Assembly (NCBI RefSeq): GCF_921293095.1
Contig: NC_060251.1
Coordinates: 59,599,585-59,663,584 of the forward strand
Origin: Ischnura elegans
Lineage: Eukaryota > Arthropoda > Insecta > Odonata > Coenagrionidae
Direction of reading: 5' to 3'
DNA: 64,000 nucleotides
Shown: positions 44,567 to 57,270 of the stretch, piece by piece
Layout of the letters: every line of letters starts with the position of its first letter
Position numbering within the stretch: position 1 is the stretch's first letter
Program-made: the position numbers and the translations under genes
Notes under the pieces: generated by a model
Database searches by the model: none
Seen by the model: only the letters and a program-made list of their open reading frames with translations
What the model was told of the DNA's origin: nothing

Positions 44567-47500
44567 GTGTGTACGACGAAAATTTCTACCACCTATTTTA
44601 CATGTTTTGGACGCCCGTGGGGATCGCGAATAGTCATGGTTTGACAGAATTTTTTCATCTAACGTAGCTCAATCGGTGAAATGGTCTGTGGGCGTATCTC
44701 TTTGTTGATGTTGTCTAGAGGAAAGACGTGGCCTACGCGAGTCGCTCGACTTTGGCCTCTTTAGCACGGGTTACGTATTCACCTATAGCTTTCCCCGTCG
44801 TAATTATTCTTTTTCTTGACGTGCCTTTCTGCCGCGTTAACCTGCGTGACGTTTCACGTTCGAGTATTCAAATCTAAGTTTAAAAAAACTGATGAAAAGG
44901 CGATTCCAGCCAACATTTTGGAATTAGTTTAGACTCCTGTATCAGTCGTAGGTATCATTGATTTTGATAGAGCATTTTGGAAAAGAAAGAGCATACTTGT
45001 AATGAAAAATCCTTATATATTAAATTGAAAATTGTCCTCCCAATTATTTTAGTGCACTGCCTGCGTTTGTGGGGCTGATTTGTTCCACATCTAAGTAATT
45101 TCCCTCGGGTTGCTGTTGTGTTCTTCGATAATATTGTTTTCTCAGGCCCACCAAATATTCTCATTGCTTCGTGCATTGAGGACATCTTAGGAAATCCTTT
45201 TCGAAGTTATAATATGTTTTAATATACCTTTTATCGAAAATATGCTATAACTTGCATGCTTTGTTAATTCTTTCGGTTGTCCTGCAAAATTTTAATCGTG
45301 GGTTATTTCTTCTATATTGAAGTAATTTATAATGATTTGTGGAATTAATTCAGCTAAAAGATTTCAGCTTCTGTCTTACAAAAAATACTTTTTATTCTTC
45401 CCGTGAGATGAGGTAGAACGGCCGCGTTGTTTTTCATAATGTCTAGGAGTAAAATCATAAAAATGCGTCCTCAATTGATTTCCATGTATAGAAAGTTGCT
45501 TGCGTTGTAATTTTGGAAATTTATGTTCGTTTAAAGGATGAGATCGTTCCATCATATCTGTATTCTCTCTTGATTACGTTAAATGCTAATTTATGACTCC
45601 ACATGCGGCTTCTCCGTACCTGTGGCGTGGGTCTAAAAGCAATATATTGTCGTTTTGTACAAATTTAGACAGCAATCAATCTTTGCCATTTGAATTTTAT
45701 GACGGGAAACTTGCCGCTGTGTTCTCTAAATTGCCGCATGATGGATGACGCTAAGATTTTGTTGACCTTTGCTGCTGTAGACGGCGATCGAAAGTGAATT
45801 AGTGGAAAGTGATTTGAGCCTGTTTGAGGGCGTTAGAAATTCGTATCTATCTCTTCAGCATTCAAACAGATGCGAACTACCCCATAAATTTAATTTCCCG
45901 CAATTTTTATTAACTATTCGGCGTGCCATTAGTTCTCGGCTTCATCAGAGTTTGCTCATAGTTTTTAGTGCATCTGTATGTGTACTTTCAACTTTAGGAC
46001 CATCTAGTTATCTAAGTCCTGCATCTAGGTTATGCCATAGAGTAAGTATATATTATAGAATATACTCACTCTATGGTTATGCGTTTGGTCTTACAATTCT
46101 ACTGTACCTGCCTTCATTCACTTATTTTAAGTCGTATTTTTAATTTAAAAAGCGTGGAATATCTGGGCAGAATCATGCGAAATTAGTTAGCCCATGAAAT
46201 GTAAAACGAAATATGTATTTTTTTTAGGAATGGCCCTCACTGTGCGTAATTTGGTGTTACTTTACTTATCACTGTGCCTGTTCTTGGATGAAATAATCAT
46301 CTAGTAACTCTTTGGAGTATGAGTTGCGGTATGGGTGTTGAGGAGTAAATTCCCAGAAGTCGTTTCAATTCACATTCAACAATTCTAAAGTTGAGTGGAG
46401 TTTATTTCCTTTTTTCCTAGGGAACAGTTTCTTAGTAGCACATGAATTTATCTCATTTTTTTTGCCTATTGTCGTGAGATTTTCTTGGTCGCGTCAATTT
46501 CTATCAGTGCTATTGGAAAGTCTCTAATGTGTTGTTAGCAACTTGATTTGATCATCTCTGGAGATGCTGTCATTATTGTGTTAGGCGTTCCATATCATAT
46601 CTATTTACCTATCACATCATTGCGAATCGAGAAAAAAAAATTAGGAGCATCGAGGGACCGATCTTAATCCCTCATTCGGATCCCAGTACCATTTCCTGTA
46701 GTATTTATTTTTCACGGTAGGACTATTACCATTATGTACGTAGGTAATTACTTTGAGAAAAAATTTTTATTGCCGCATTGTAATGTCTTTATTTTGGGAT
46801 TTCGCAATATTCACCACATTGTATGCCATTTAAACTCCACTTTCAATGTCTAAAAATAGTTACAACTGGTCCAATGATAGATCTCACCAAATCAAAAATG
46901 TATCGTTGGTACCTTTAATATGGAAGCGATCTGTGTGAATATAACATTTTTCTCATTGAAGCGTTAATTAATCGTTGGATGCTAGTGTCATTATTTCTGC
47001 TTGTATCCGCGAAAACAATATATGGAGAATTTTTGCACCCGCGCATCTCGTTATTAAGAAATGATTCAACGAAATGAGATACTGCGAGCAGATATCCTGG
47101 AGAAATATTTTTCTTCCCCATTATGCTTTTTCACCTGTGATATGTTGTTCCTCGCACTTCCTCCTTTGATTCCCAATTTCTCGATGGTGTGATTAAAAAA
47201 CCAGTATCCATTCCTTACTCACGAAATACACCCCGTGTCAATCCCGGGGCTGCATAAGGCCGTTGACTCTTATCCGAGTAATGAAAATATACGTTGTCTC
47301 GACCTCTTTTTCGGGAACTCGAGGTGTGCACGGGTTTTTATTTGAAGTGTGGCAGCGTGGCCGTTTGTTTTTTTTTTGTTTGAGAGAAAAAAAAGCGACT
47401 CCTCTGGAGTGTGATAGGGGTTTGCTGTTCTTCGTGTTAAGTTCTTTTTTTTCGAGATTCTTCCTCGGTCGGATGAGGGTGTCATTTTCTCGAAGAGCTT

Positions 47501-50255
47501 TTGTAAGGGCGCCGTGAGTGAGAAGTATTTTAGACGTTTTTGTGTCCCGAGCGCGCGTTGAACGAGCATCGAGCGGCCGAAATGAGTCATTCCATTCAGC
47601 GAAAATAAAATGGAATTCCGTCTCTTTTTCGCACTTTTTCGTGTGCGCAGCACTCCCCGTTTCTCATTGTGTCGCGGATTTGTTCTTTTTACCCCGAGAG
47701 GAGAGCCTCTGGGCGCCTGGTTGCAATGGACGTGCGTATTTACGCCACGCGAAGAGGTGTCGCCGTGTCATTGCGGTAATAGTTTCTTGAACATTTTTTT
47801 TCCTTCAGTTTGATGATGGAAACGGCCTTTGCAGAAGGCGTCGAGGCTCGGAGCTGGGCTTGAGATTGCGAGTAATCTGTTCTGACACATTTTGTTCGGC
47901 TACCTCGTCGTGTCATTGTCTTTCTCGTTTTGACGGATATTTTTCGACACCTTTAAGTAGGGCTAATTTTTTTTGTTGAGAATAAGTTTCGTTTCGCGTC
48001 TCTTGGCGTGTTTCCGACGTCTGCTTGTGAAACCTACCCAGAGTTTTATTATTCATAATCTATATAATAAATATGAAGAAACTTAAGCATTGTAATTTCA
48101 CAATATTCTCTTAACTATCATGGCCCAAGATCCAGCGTAGTGCCGCGACAATCCACTAGGTAAGTATTTGTATATTTTTAATGTCATCTCTACCTCAGGG
48201 ACTTCATCTCTGTCCTAACGTAGCGTACCATTATGTATGTATATCTTCGCTATGACGAAACTTTGGTGGGTAACAGTAACTTCTCCTGAGAAAGCTGTAA
48301 GATTGAGGTTTTTTTTTCCAGCTGTGAAAGATTTCGATAAATTGTCCCCTGGTTCGTCGTCCGTTACGTACAGTGCGTCACTTGGTAAACATAACATTGG
48401 GAGAGCCATGTGGGTATCTTAAAGACTGAATTACGAGTACTCGTTTTAGATAATTATGCGAGCTAATACCCTCTTCACCATCTTAGAGTATACACCTCTT
48501 CACAAAGATGATAAATACCCACTTCACTTTACTCAGGCGCCGCCGGCTTCGACTTGATAAATTCGCGTCAATTTCGAGAGAGAGAGATGGCTTATTTGTT
48601 TTATTTGGAGTGTGTTGCCGTAGGTGAAGAGCGTGGCATACTCTTGGGCCAGAAGCCAAGTCGACGTCGTGCCGCTTGGGAAATTTTATCGGGATTTCGG
48701 CTCTTCCCTTTGATCTGCGCCCGTCCCCTCCAAATGTGGACCGGTGGCTCATCCAAGCGAGTTCACTCTCACTTCATGTAGTCCGCTCGGTGTATCCGTG
48801 GCAGTCTCGCGGAAATAACTCGCCAGCAGTCACTGCATGACGGCCTCAAACAGATCCGGCGGTATTAGCATCACGCCCCAATGTCGCCATCGTAATAGTG
48901 CACTTCTCCTTATCCTTCTCAATTTTGTATCGCCGGTCAGTAAACAGAAAATCTTCACTCAATTCTCTCAGCAGCCAATCTTTTCACTATAGTGGAGGTT
49001 GATTGCAGAAGCTAAGTATGTTTTTTTTCACAAGAATTGAAATATATACTCTAATTGCACGTTCGTAATCAACTTACAGCCACAAAAATTGATTTCCGTG
49101 CTATATTTTTCCAAAATTGAATGTTAAATTTCGCATTTTAGGCAGATTTTTTTATACATTTAACAAAGCATTCGAAAAGTATTGATTAATATTCATCTTA
49201 TTCTTCCCCCTAATGAAGATTTCCCATTACTCTTTACACCAAACTGCCTTCAGCATCATTTCATACGGTAATATCAACCAAAATCCGTGGCAAGGCTAAT
49301 GCAACATATGTCATAATAATCATTATAAAAATAAAATTAAACCTCGTATTTGGACAATAACTTGAGTTGCAAATAAATGCTGTAATTTACCGATTTAAAA
49401 TCACGTTATTTACGCTTAATGTTCCACGATCGATTCAAATTTTAGGGAAGAAGTGATAAGTTAATAATTATATTTAAAATATTGGAATAGAATCAGGCAT
49501 ATTTCCTCTCTTTTTAACCTCTATGGATGTGGTATATGATGGTAAAGCATTTTTAAAATCTTATGTGTTCATTAATACATCTGTGTTCTCCAGAAAAAAA
49601 ATGCGACTCGTATTGAGATGTATCGAACCCTAGAAAAGTACTTCATTGTGCAACAGAGAACGCTCTGATAGAATTGACCTCGCCTTCCTTAAAATTTTTG
49701 ACAAATCTTTACCTATTCTCTTCTCAGTTATTGTATCTATTTCCTTCTGGATCAAAATTTTTTGAAGTACCTAAGTCAAGTCAATTGTGAATTGGCTGAT
49801 TTACACGGTCCTAATTCAATTTCAAGTCCTGAATGGGAATCGCGGACCGAGATAAATCACGTGGGGGATGCTGCTTTCAAAGTTTTAAATGGTATAGTAG
49901 AGGGATACGGAAAGTTAATTCGTTCCTATTCATTCCATTAGTCCATGCGATTTTTCACAGAACACGTTCAAAGAATTTTTTACCCGTGACACAAATTGAA
50001 GATGGGTTTTGAAATATTTCGGTAAAATACGTTCGTGCCAATATATCCGTCCTAATATTGCCACGGTGTGGTTAAATGGAAGTCATCCATTAGTCATGTT
50101 TCTCGTTCGCTACCGAGGGAGTATAAGCGGAGTGTTCAATTGCGTTTTAATTTAGAGATTTCTCGTGATTAATTGCTGTGTTATCCAATCACTGTATGGA
50201 GACCGTATATCTTCCGAATACGTTTTTAAACCTCCTTGTGTTTGAATTACTCGTT
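44567..50255. other. Presumed first intron of the glypican candidate, first part
   Basis: No further exon is supported. GC-richer patches at about 47250-47830 and 48480-48900 carry long open frames on both strands at once, which points to composition rather than coding. The hairpin at 46035-46076 is listed separately. Confidence 0.4.
46035..46076. repeat. 42-bp hairpin
   Basis: ccatagagtaagtatat pairs with atatactcactctatgg at 16 of 17 positions across an 8-base loop. It could be a small foldback element or the end of one. Confidence 0.6.
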
Positions 50256-50261
50256 TCTGTC

Positions 50262-50560
50262 GGATAGGTGTGGTGGCTAGAGTGCTGCCTTCTCACACAG
50301 TGGGCCAGGGTTCAATTCCCGGCGATGGCGGAGATTTTCAGAGAATGACCGATCCTTACTTGGCGCTTTGTGGAGGGCACTTCAAGTTCAGCACTTCGTC
50401 CGTCGGATGGGACATTAAGCCGAGATCTCTTCGGTGCCTTTCGTTAAAAGCATGCAGACGGACGCTGGACTTCTTTCCAATCATTCTTCCCTGTTCTTGC
50501 CTATGCCGCAAATGACCTAAGCTGCCGGTCGCGTATTCCAAATGCATACCTACTTCGACG
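50262..50560 (+). repeat. tRNA-derived SINE, second family
   Basis: The head ggtgtggtggctagagtgct resembles an A box. The B box ggttcaattcc at 50309-50319 fits GWTCRANNC exactly. It continues with a body containing gggacattaagccgagatct and tgcctttcgttaaaagcatg, a block I recall from repeats of several arthropods. It differs from the family at 14814 and 17000. The ORFs inside it are spurious. Confidence 0.68.
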
Positions 50561-50564
50561 TATA

Positions 50565-52495
50565 TTAAAATCAGTATCCTGGATAGGATTCGTTTGCAAC
50601 TGCTAGATTGACTTCGCTAAACAGTAGTGATTGCTGAATAATTAGGGTAAGTAAAGAAGGAAAGATAAATTACCTTATCAAACCCCATAAACGTTTTGCT
50701 ATTTGTAATTTTCAGTTGTGTTCTATGTTTTCTTCTTTATCGCTGATGTTTTGTCTTCGTTGATTGGCGACCTAACATATTTATTTATAAACGATTTTAA
50801 TTAGGTGTGAAAATGGACATTCATTGAGTAACACGCCTTGAAAATGGAAGATAAGTCGTCTTCTGAAACGTCGGTCTGTACGACTGAATCAACCTGGTTG
50901 AGAACCCGAGAAGAATTCCTCAATATTAATTTATGTTATCTCATTAACAATAACTTTCGTACGTGATGTTCTTTAAATGAAGGGTCCCTCAATCTGATTT
51001 GAAGTCTTATTATTCATTTACGTTACAACCAGTTTCTTCCAGCGGGAAAATAAGTTTACGTTAAGAATCTAACCAAGCATATTATAGCTATAAAAATTAA
51101 AATTGTAATTGCAGCGTATTCTGGATACCTGTGGTGTTACCACCGGCCTGGTGTGACTATACCGCTAATGCTACGTTCCTGTCTCTGTGGGCAGTTGTTC
51201 GACGCTTGCGTTGAGGGCTGCGTCTTCTCTCCCAATCATTCCGAGAGTGTCTTGTGTTTGTCAGAGGGGGTGTCCTCATTGCTTAGGTAATGACGTAGAG
51301 TTAATTCTTGTTAGGGGACGGTGAATGTTCAGGACGCCGTGATTTATCGAGACTTGGTTATCAGTGAAAGTCTCTCGCTTCACCATCCAAGACCCTTTTG
51401 AACCCTTAAAGAAGCCCTTAATTGATTTCACCTCGAAGCGTCAGTTTAAACGCCCCTGGTGTTTATCAGAGGTCCTTATACCCTTCAGTGGGATCAAGGA
51501 CCTATTGATGGGAACAAGTTCTGAAGAGAAAGGGAGCATGGAAAAGTTGGATAATCAGGAGGAATCATGAGAAAAAGCTATTCGAAATGTTCTATCTTCT
51601 TGAAGGGTGTATCGATGCTAAGAGTCTCGCAGTTAATTTCTCAATTGGGTATAGCGAAACAATATTTTAGCAGGATATTGGGGATGTAATGCCTGAATTA
51701 GTTTTGTGCCTAGAGCTGCAATAATTATCATCAAGTTGGAAGAAAATGGGCTTTATTTTCACGCTGCTTATACAGTAATCACAGTTCATCTATGGTCATA
51801 TTTTTTTCCAGGAAAATTGAGATACTTTTCTGTGATAACTTTTGGGTAGAAAATGAAATACATTATCCCTCTACTTCATGCGGAATGACTTAAATTAATT
51901 ATCAAGTATACCTGACGATGGTTTAAATGCGCGAGGATGGTTTAGTTATTCCAATAAAATGCTCGATGACGACTGTTTCATAAGATATTAGTTGATCTAA
52001 CAGTAATTCACTTATCAGTTATTCTCTCGAAATCGTGTCTCCATTTCAATAACGAATCTATCGAGATTTGAATGTCTGATTGATATTGACTCCTTGCTTT
52101 TGCAAAGCGCACTTACTGTGCTTAGATCAAGGATAAATGTTATAGATTTAGCGTCATTAGATGAAAATGGTACCAATGTTCTTAAAATTTGATTGCCCAT
52201 TTGTTAACCTCAAGTTGTGGGCCCTTCATTCGTTGGAGTATCTTCGATGGACAAGGTTCAATTTGGGGTGTATCCTTAGGCTCCTATAATTTTTAGGGAA
52301 TCTCCCCACGGTTTCATTGGTGTAGATTTCTCCTCTCGTAAGGTAAGCATGGTAGGGGGAACCTACAAGTCTCTTCAGCTTCCCTGAAAGAAATGTGTCC
52401 AATCGTTTGATACCACTTTTCCAGTATTCCAAATAGAAATACTGCACTTTATAATGATAGCTGTCGAATTGGATTGTGGATTTGGATGAAAAATC
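50565..52495. other. Presumed intron, no gene seen
   Basis: No supported exon. A gaaacgtcgg motif with a small preceding stem (ggaaga...tcttc) lies near 50850-50876 and is discussed in the findings. Confidence 0.4.
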
Positions 52496-52499
52496 CAAG

Positions 52500-52725
52500 T
52501 AGATGGCATGGTGGGTGAGGGGAGGCAGATTCTATATGAGGTACGGAGGAGACTTGGTATGGTTGGAGCGAGGAATTAGCGGGAAGAGGATGTTGAAAAC
52601 GGTGTTAGAAATGTTATAAACGAGGGAGAGGAAGGAAGGGAATAAGATTTTTTTAGATAGAAGGAATGGGAATAAGCCTAACTTTGAATTTAAGAGGGAC
52701 GTGCGTGAAGGAAGGGGAGGCTGAA
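52500..52725. repeat. Interspersed repeat, partner of 31290-31470
   Basis: Purine-rich on the + strand; its reverse complement matches the repeat at 31290-31470. In + frames it reads like eroded LINE coding sequence (RYGGDLVWLERGISGKRMLK), but no diagnostic RT motif is present. Confidence 0.45.
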
Positions 52726-53539
52726 GGGGTGTACCTCTTAAATGCTCATCGCAAACCTATAATAATCAGTAGAATACTTTAATAAGGGTTATATAGCAAG
52801 CCGAAGTTGGGCGAAGTCATGTTGGAAAAGTGCCTGTCTACAGTGCGTACTCTGCTAGCCGATGGTTACCATGGGAAATGTTAGCGTCATCGATTGCCAA
52901 ATGCTTTGTTGATGTTTTCAGCTAATGTAACCAGCGTACCTTTTAGTGTCGTAGAGACTTATTTATAATGCCAATGAGATTGCTAAAAGCAATCCTATCC
53001 CTTTTTCGTCGATGAGAAGGTTGGAATCCGGTGGGTAGGACCTCTTTTTCTTGCCTCGATCCAAATGGATTGGTCCCGTGGTGCCGCCTCACTGGATACC
53101 GTGCGAAAATGGTTCCCGAGATGCTGGTCCTTCTTTTGTCCACGAAGAATTCCTCGTCTTGTGTTTTCCTCTTTGCATTCCGGCGTCTGTATGAGTCACG
53201 TCCGCCGGCCGCACACGGCGGACCATGCGGTTCTGTCTGACGGAGGGATCAGGGAGGTGCCTAGTAGCTGAATAACTACTGTAACTGAGTTATCGGTATT
53301 ATTAAAATTTAAGAAAAATGCCTTTGCATTTTTTGTAATAATTCTTCTTATTTTTCTAAACGTAATCGTTAGGTTCGCTATGCTACTGCGTCAGCGTTAT
53401 TAACCTACCTAAGCTATTAAATTCACTATATCGCCGCTTTTTTGCCATCCGGGCTAAAAAAGCTGGTATGGAAAGTTAAGTCGTCGTACTTGTCTGTTCA
53501 ACTAGTTCTTTATTAAACTTTGAATTGGAACTATACAGG

Positions 53540-54180
53540 TAAGAGAAGTCTTTTGAAAATCTGGGCGGAAGACTGTACAATTGAATCGGCCAAATCATGA
53601 GACTCGATGGTCTAATGAAAATCATCGTTGAATGGAAGGGAAGAACGGCAGGGGTATGTCACAGATGAGGTACATATATCTGCATCTACATATTACCCTG
53701 CGAGCCACCGCTAGAGTGTTTGGCAGGGAGAGATCAATCGTTAGCTTGTAAGAGAATTCCTATATGCACACCTCACGGTCATAAAAATGTTACGCATTCT
53801 AACAATTATACTACTTCCACATTTATGCAAAGGCAAAACTTGCCAACTACTCATTAAGGAAATCTCTCTATTAAGCTAGAACATGCAAAACATGCTGTTG
53901 GGAATACTAGGAAAATTCATAACCAATCATCAAGGAATACATAAGGTAGAAGGCTGCTGTACAAGTCAACTAACCTATTATTAAGCCATAGTTAGTTATT
54001 AAGTCGCTGCCTTAATAGTCTCTTATCTGTCAGGTGATCTCATATATAAATAGATCTCATAGATCAGGTGATGAAGGATGTAGAGCAAAAGAATTATGTA
54101 GGTGTTGAGAGAAAAGCCGAAAAGGGAATTGTAAGGGGTGCTGCGTCAATCCAATCGTAGGATTGATGATTCTTGATGAT
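53540..54180 (+). mobile_element. LINE 3' remnant interrupted by another repeat
   Basis: 53540-53675 (agaagtcttttgaaaatctg ... atgagactcgatggtctaat) and 54062-54180 (ggtgatgaaggatgtagagc ... gctgcgtcaatccaatcg) correspond in order to the last part of the LINE at 35925-36935 (RSLLKTLSRI, ILRHDGLMK, QVIKDVKE and the 3' tail). They are separated by about 385 unrelated bases, so the LINE was split by a later insertion. Frames are badly eroded. Confidence 0.65.
53676..54061. repeat. Segment inserted into the LINE remnant
   Basis: It begins near catatatctgcatctacata and continues ttaccctgcgagccaccgct, a wording I recall from very common insect repeats, but the class is not known to me. Short catatat-like words lie at both junctions and may be a target duplication. 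No coding capacity is seen. Confidence 0.45.
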
Positions 54181-54972
54181 GGCCTAAATTGTAGTCGTAA
54201 CCGGTACCTCAGTAATTCTACATCCCTGGCAGGTACTGCTTAGCACCGTTGTGTAGAAGATGCGGGTGGCTGCGTTGGTGTGGGAGGGCGCGGACTGAGG
54301 GATGGGGGTAAGGTGGTGGTGTCGGTCGGAATGCCCATTCATTCCCTCCAGAGATTGGCACGAGCTTTCAAGAACTTGCAGTGGCATTCTTTCCGAAGGT
54401 CCTTTTCGCTCTTCCTTCCCTCGACTTCTCCTCTCTCGGGTTTTAGCCGCCAGGTACCCCCGACTGGTCCTCACACGCCAGACTGGGCAGCTGGACGTTC
54501 GGTGTGGTGCAGCGGAAGTGGCATTCGATGGGCCGTGAAGAGAGGGAGTGGGTGGAAGGGATAAGCCTTTGGTCAGTCTCTCCAGGGTTATTATTGTGAA
54601 AAGGGTGTCGCATACCTCCAATTTCAAGCTTTGCGGTACAAAATCTCTTGGAGTAGGTTAGAGCGATTTTTTAGGCTTCTGCGCATTCGACCGACATGTA
54701 GAATGGAAACCACGTTGCCCACCCTCACCCCTCTATCTTGCTGTGACAAACGAAACTGATTCCATCGGTAGGGTAGCGTATGTGGCGTTGAGTTAGTGTA
54801 TTTGGGTCGAAAATCTTACTTCTGATGGACACAAATGGTGTGGGTAATAATAATAAGAGTATGATTTTTCACGGGCTGAAATTTGGTATGTGCTCCAATG
54901 GCGGTACCTTTCTGAGCAAAATAAATTTGAACTCATTATTTGAATGATAATAGGACTGTGAATGGCTCAGCA

Positions 54973-55173
54973 CATAGGCGGATCCAGGGGGGGGGCACGG
55001 GGGCACGTGCCCCCCCCCCCAGACCCTTAAAAATACGCTAGATTTTTGATACGGTCCCATTATCATTGCATTCGTTTTGTATAACGAGGTATCCTTGTGC
55101 CCCCCCCTGAACAAAATCCTGGATACGGCCGTGCTTGTGCCCCTCCCAGAAAGAAATCCTGGATCCGCCCATG
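54973..55173. mobile_element. hAT-type MITE, 201 bp, perfect 8-bp target duplication
   Basis: gctcagca occurs at 54965-54972 and again at 55174-55181, directly outside the ends cataggcggatccagg and (inverted) catgggcggatccagg, which differ at one base. The interior carries G and C runs that can pair with each other. No ORF. The duplication length indicates the hAT superfamily and the intact copy a relatively young insertion. Confidence 0.82.
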
Positions 55174-55430
55174 GCTCAGCAGATATAACGATTATCTATC
55201 AAAAAAGTAAATTATTTGAAATTTCTCCTTCTGTACACCGTAATATTCCTCGTTACCATCGAAGTATATCGTCGATGAAAGCGTGATTTCTGCTAAGACA
55301 AACGCTCGAAATAAATATTTTTAGGTGTGCGTTGTGTGGCACTAAAGTACGTCGCCGTCTCCTTTTCCCATCCTAAAATTCCTTAAGAGGAACGGGTTCC
55401 TCCAGAGTTCCGCTTACATTTCCATATAAC

Positions 55431-55494
55431 GATAACGTTCCGTTTTTCTCGAAATTAAGAGCGCGTGTTCTCGACTGTGGAAGAGTAATGGAGT
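55431..55494 (+). repeat. Diverged direct repeat A, first copy
   Basis: cgataacgttccgtttttct, then gaaattaagagcgcgtgttc, then ctgtggaagagtaa correspond in order to 56974-57040 (cgatactgttccaatttttt, gaaattagtgagcgcgtgtt, cctgtgaaagactaa). By eye about 70-75 percent is identical. Confidence 0.45.
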
Positions 55495-56973
55495 CCGTCA
55501 CCCTTTTTTATATTATCTTCGCGTCTTGATGTTCCGGGAGATACTTAAGTGTGTCCTACATTTTGAATTTTCTTTCATCTTTAGAACCGTCGGGCATTGT
55601 TAATCGATATCATGCGAATTTTTACGATAGTTTTGCTTGCTTTTGTGCTTCGAGTTGGATAGAATGCGTTTATGATTTCGTCACGGTTCTGGTGTCTATC
55701 GACCTTTGAATTTTTATGACGATTATGTGTATCTGTTCCAGTCTCAAAGCTCCTTGATGTCTGTTAAGAGCTAGAGACCGCTTTGGATACCTCCAATAGT
55801 GCTCATTTACGTACTCTTGTGTGCAAGCGTCATTAATGAATTTAAATATATTGATGAAACTTAAATGATGACTAGTTATTTTCGCTTATTTAATAATTTT
55901 TGTATTTCTTATATTTTTCGTATTATTATTACTACCATGAAATGGAGAACCTCAAAGTAACTTTTATTCACCAGTTCTAAAAAATTTTTAATCGGAATTT
56001 TACTTAAACTGTGGTAGAAAATTTTGATGAAAAGAGTGAAGAATTCAGGACTCTGTCTTGGCGCCATCGGCGATTTTTGTTTATTCACTATTAGGTCCCA
56101 TATTTACCACACCTCTCGCGCTGCTAATTAAAACACGTGAGAACTTCTCTGAATTTAAATGTCCTTTAAGTGAGGTATTCCCAAATGCTAGGCTAATGCA
56201 AATTCGTGCCGTGCCAGTAGCGTTTCCCTTTCGTCCCCCAGCGTTAGATCTTGTATCCGTGTCTATCTGTCTAGTGTAATTTTTATGGGCCTCCGGGCTG
56301 TAGGAGAAATAATATATATGTCAGTTTTCCTCTTCTTGTACGGAAGTTGACGTAGAAGAAGCCCTTCCAACGCTATTATTTTGAAATATAATACTCCGAC
56401 ATTGGTGATCTGATGGGAATGTGTTACATGGACTGAGCTAACTCGGCATCCGAGTTGACGCTTGTTTCAAGTTCGTTCGCTATCCGCTTTCACTTGAATA
56501 ATGACGCGTTTCTTATTTACATGAGTTTTGTGTGCACTCATTCTTTTTCTCCGCTCGCCGTAATTGGAGCCCACTTATAGGCTAGGTGACTTATTATTCG
56601 TCCGAAGGCTGCTTCCCTCGAGATAGTTTGGTAGAGTGATGGGCGCATTGTTTCCGTGAATTCCATTTTTCAAGGCGGTCGGTAGTGATGTGAACATGAA
56701 GGCCTGTAAGGATGACCCTTGTATTAGATTCGGGTTGAGAGTTCCTTAAACCGTATACCATTTCCACTCGACCGGCTTGAAAGCCTGACATGTTACTTCT
56801 TTAAATTTCTTAATCGTCTTGAACATTTCTGAGTGTATTAAGTAGATTCTTATTAATCGTCATCTCCGTCTCAACTATGAATATATTTTCACTGTTATTT
56901 TCTCTGAGGTAAAAGCTTTATTTTTGCCTGATGGTTATTGACAAGGGTCTTCACTTTATTTCGTTTCGTTAAA

Positions 56974-57040
56974 CGATACTGTTCCAATTTTTTCATGAAA
57001 TTAGTGAGCGCGTGTTCCATCCTGTGAAAGACTAAGGGAT
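56974..57040 (+). repeat. Diverged direct repeat A, second copy
   Basis: Partner of 55431-55494, about 1.54 kb downstream in the same orientation. The shared core is gagcgcgtgttc. It could be an old segmental duplication or two copies of an unknown repeat. Confidence 0.45.
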
Positions 57041-57194
57041 TTCCCTACTCGCAACTTAAATCTTTATTATTGCCGAAATTCTTCATCTATATACTATAAA
57101 GTTATTATTTTTTTACCCAGAAAATGAAAAAAATGAAATCATATTATCTTAAGTTAGTTTGTATGCCATTCATTTCTCCTCCAAAAAACATAAG

Positions 57195-57270
57195 TCAGGA
57201 AAGTGAGATAAGATTGTTTTCTTTCGGGCTGCTTCTGTGATGGGACAGCTATTTCTCGTTATCAAAATTT
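57195..57270 (+). repeat. Diverged direct repeat B, first copy
   Basis: gagataagattgttttcttt, then gggctgcttctgtgatggga and cagctatttctcgttatcaa align with 58471-58551 in the same order and orientation. Confidence 0.5.

Noticed and set aside
44111-44592. Minus-strand and alternative-frame ORFs over the glypican candidate exon
   Set aside because: They are GC-driven shadows of the + strand frame, which has the signal peptide and a donor site.
47270-47653. 127-codon minus-strand frame, Lys/Arg-rich
   Set aside because: The opposite strand is open as well, and there is no motif or splice context.
50270-50547. Open frames of 63-81 codons
   Set aside because: They lie entirely in a tRNA-derived SINE.
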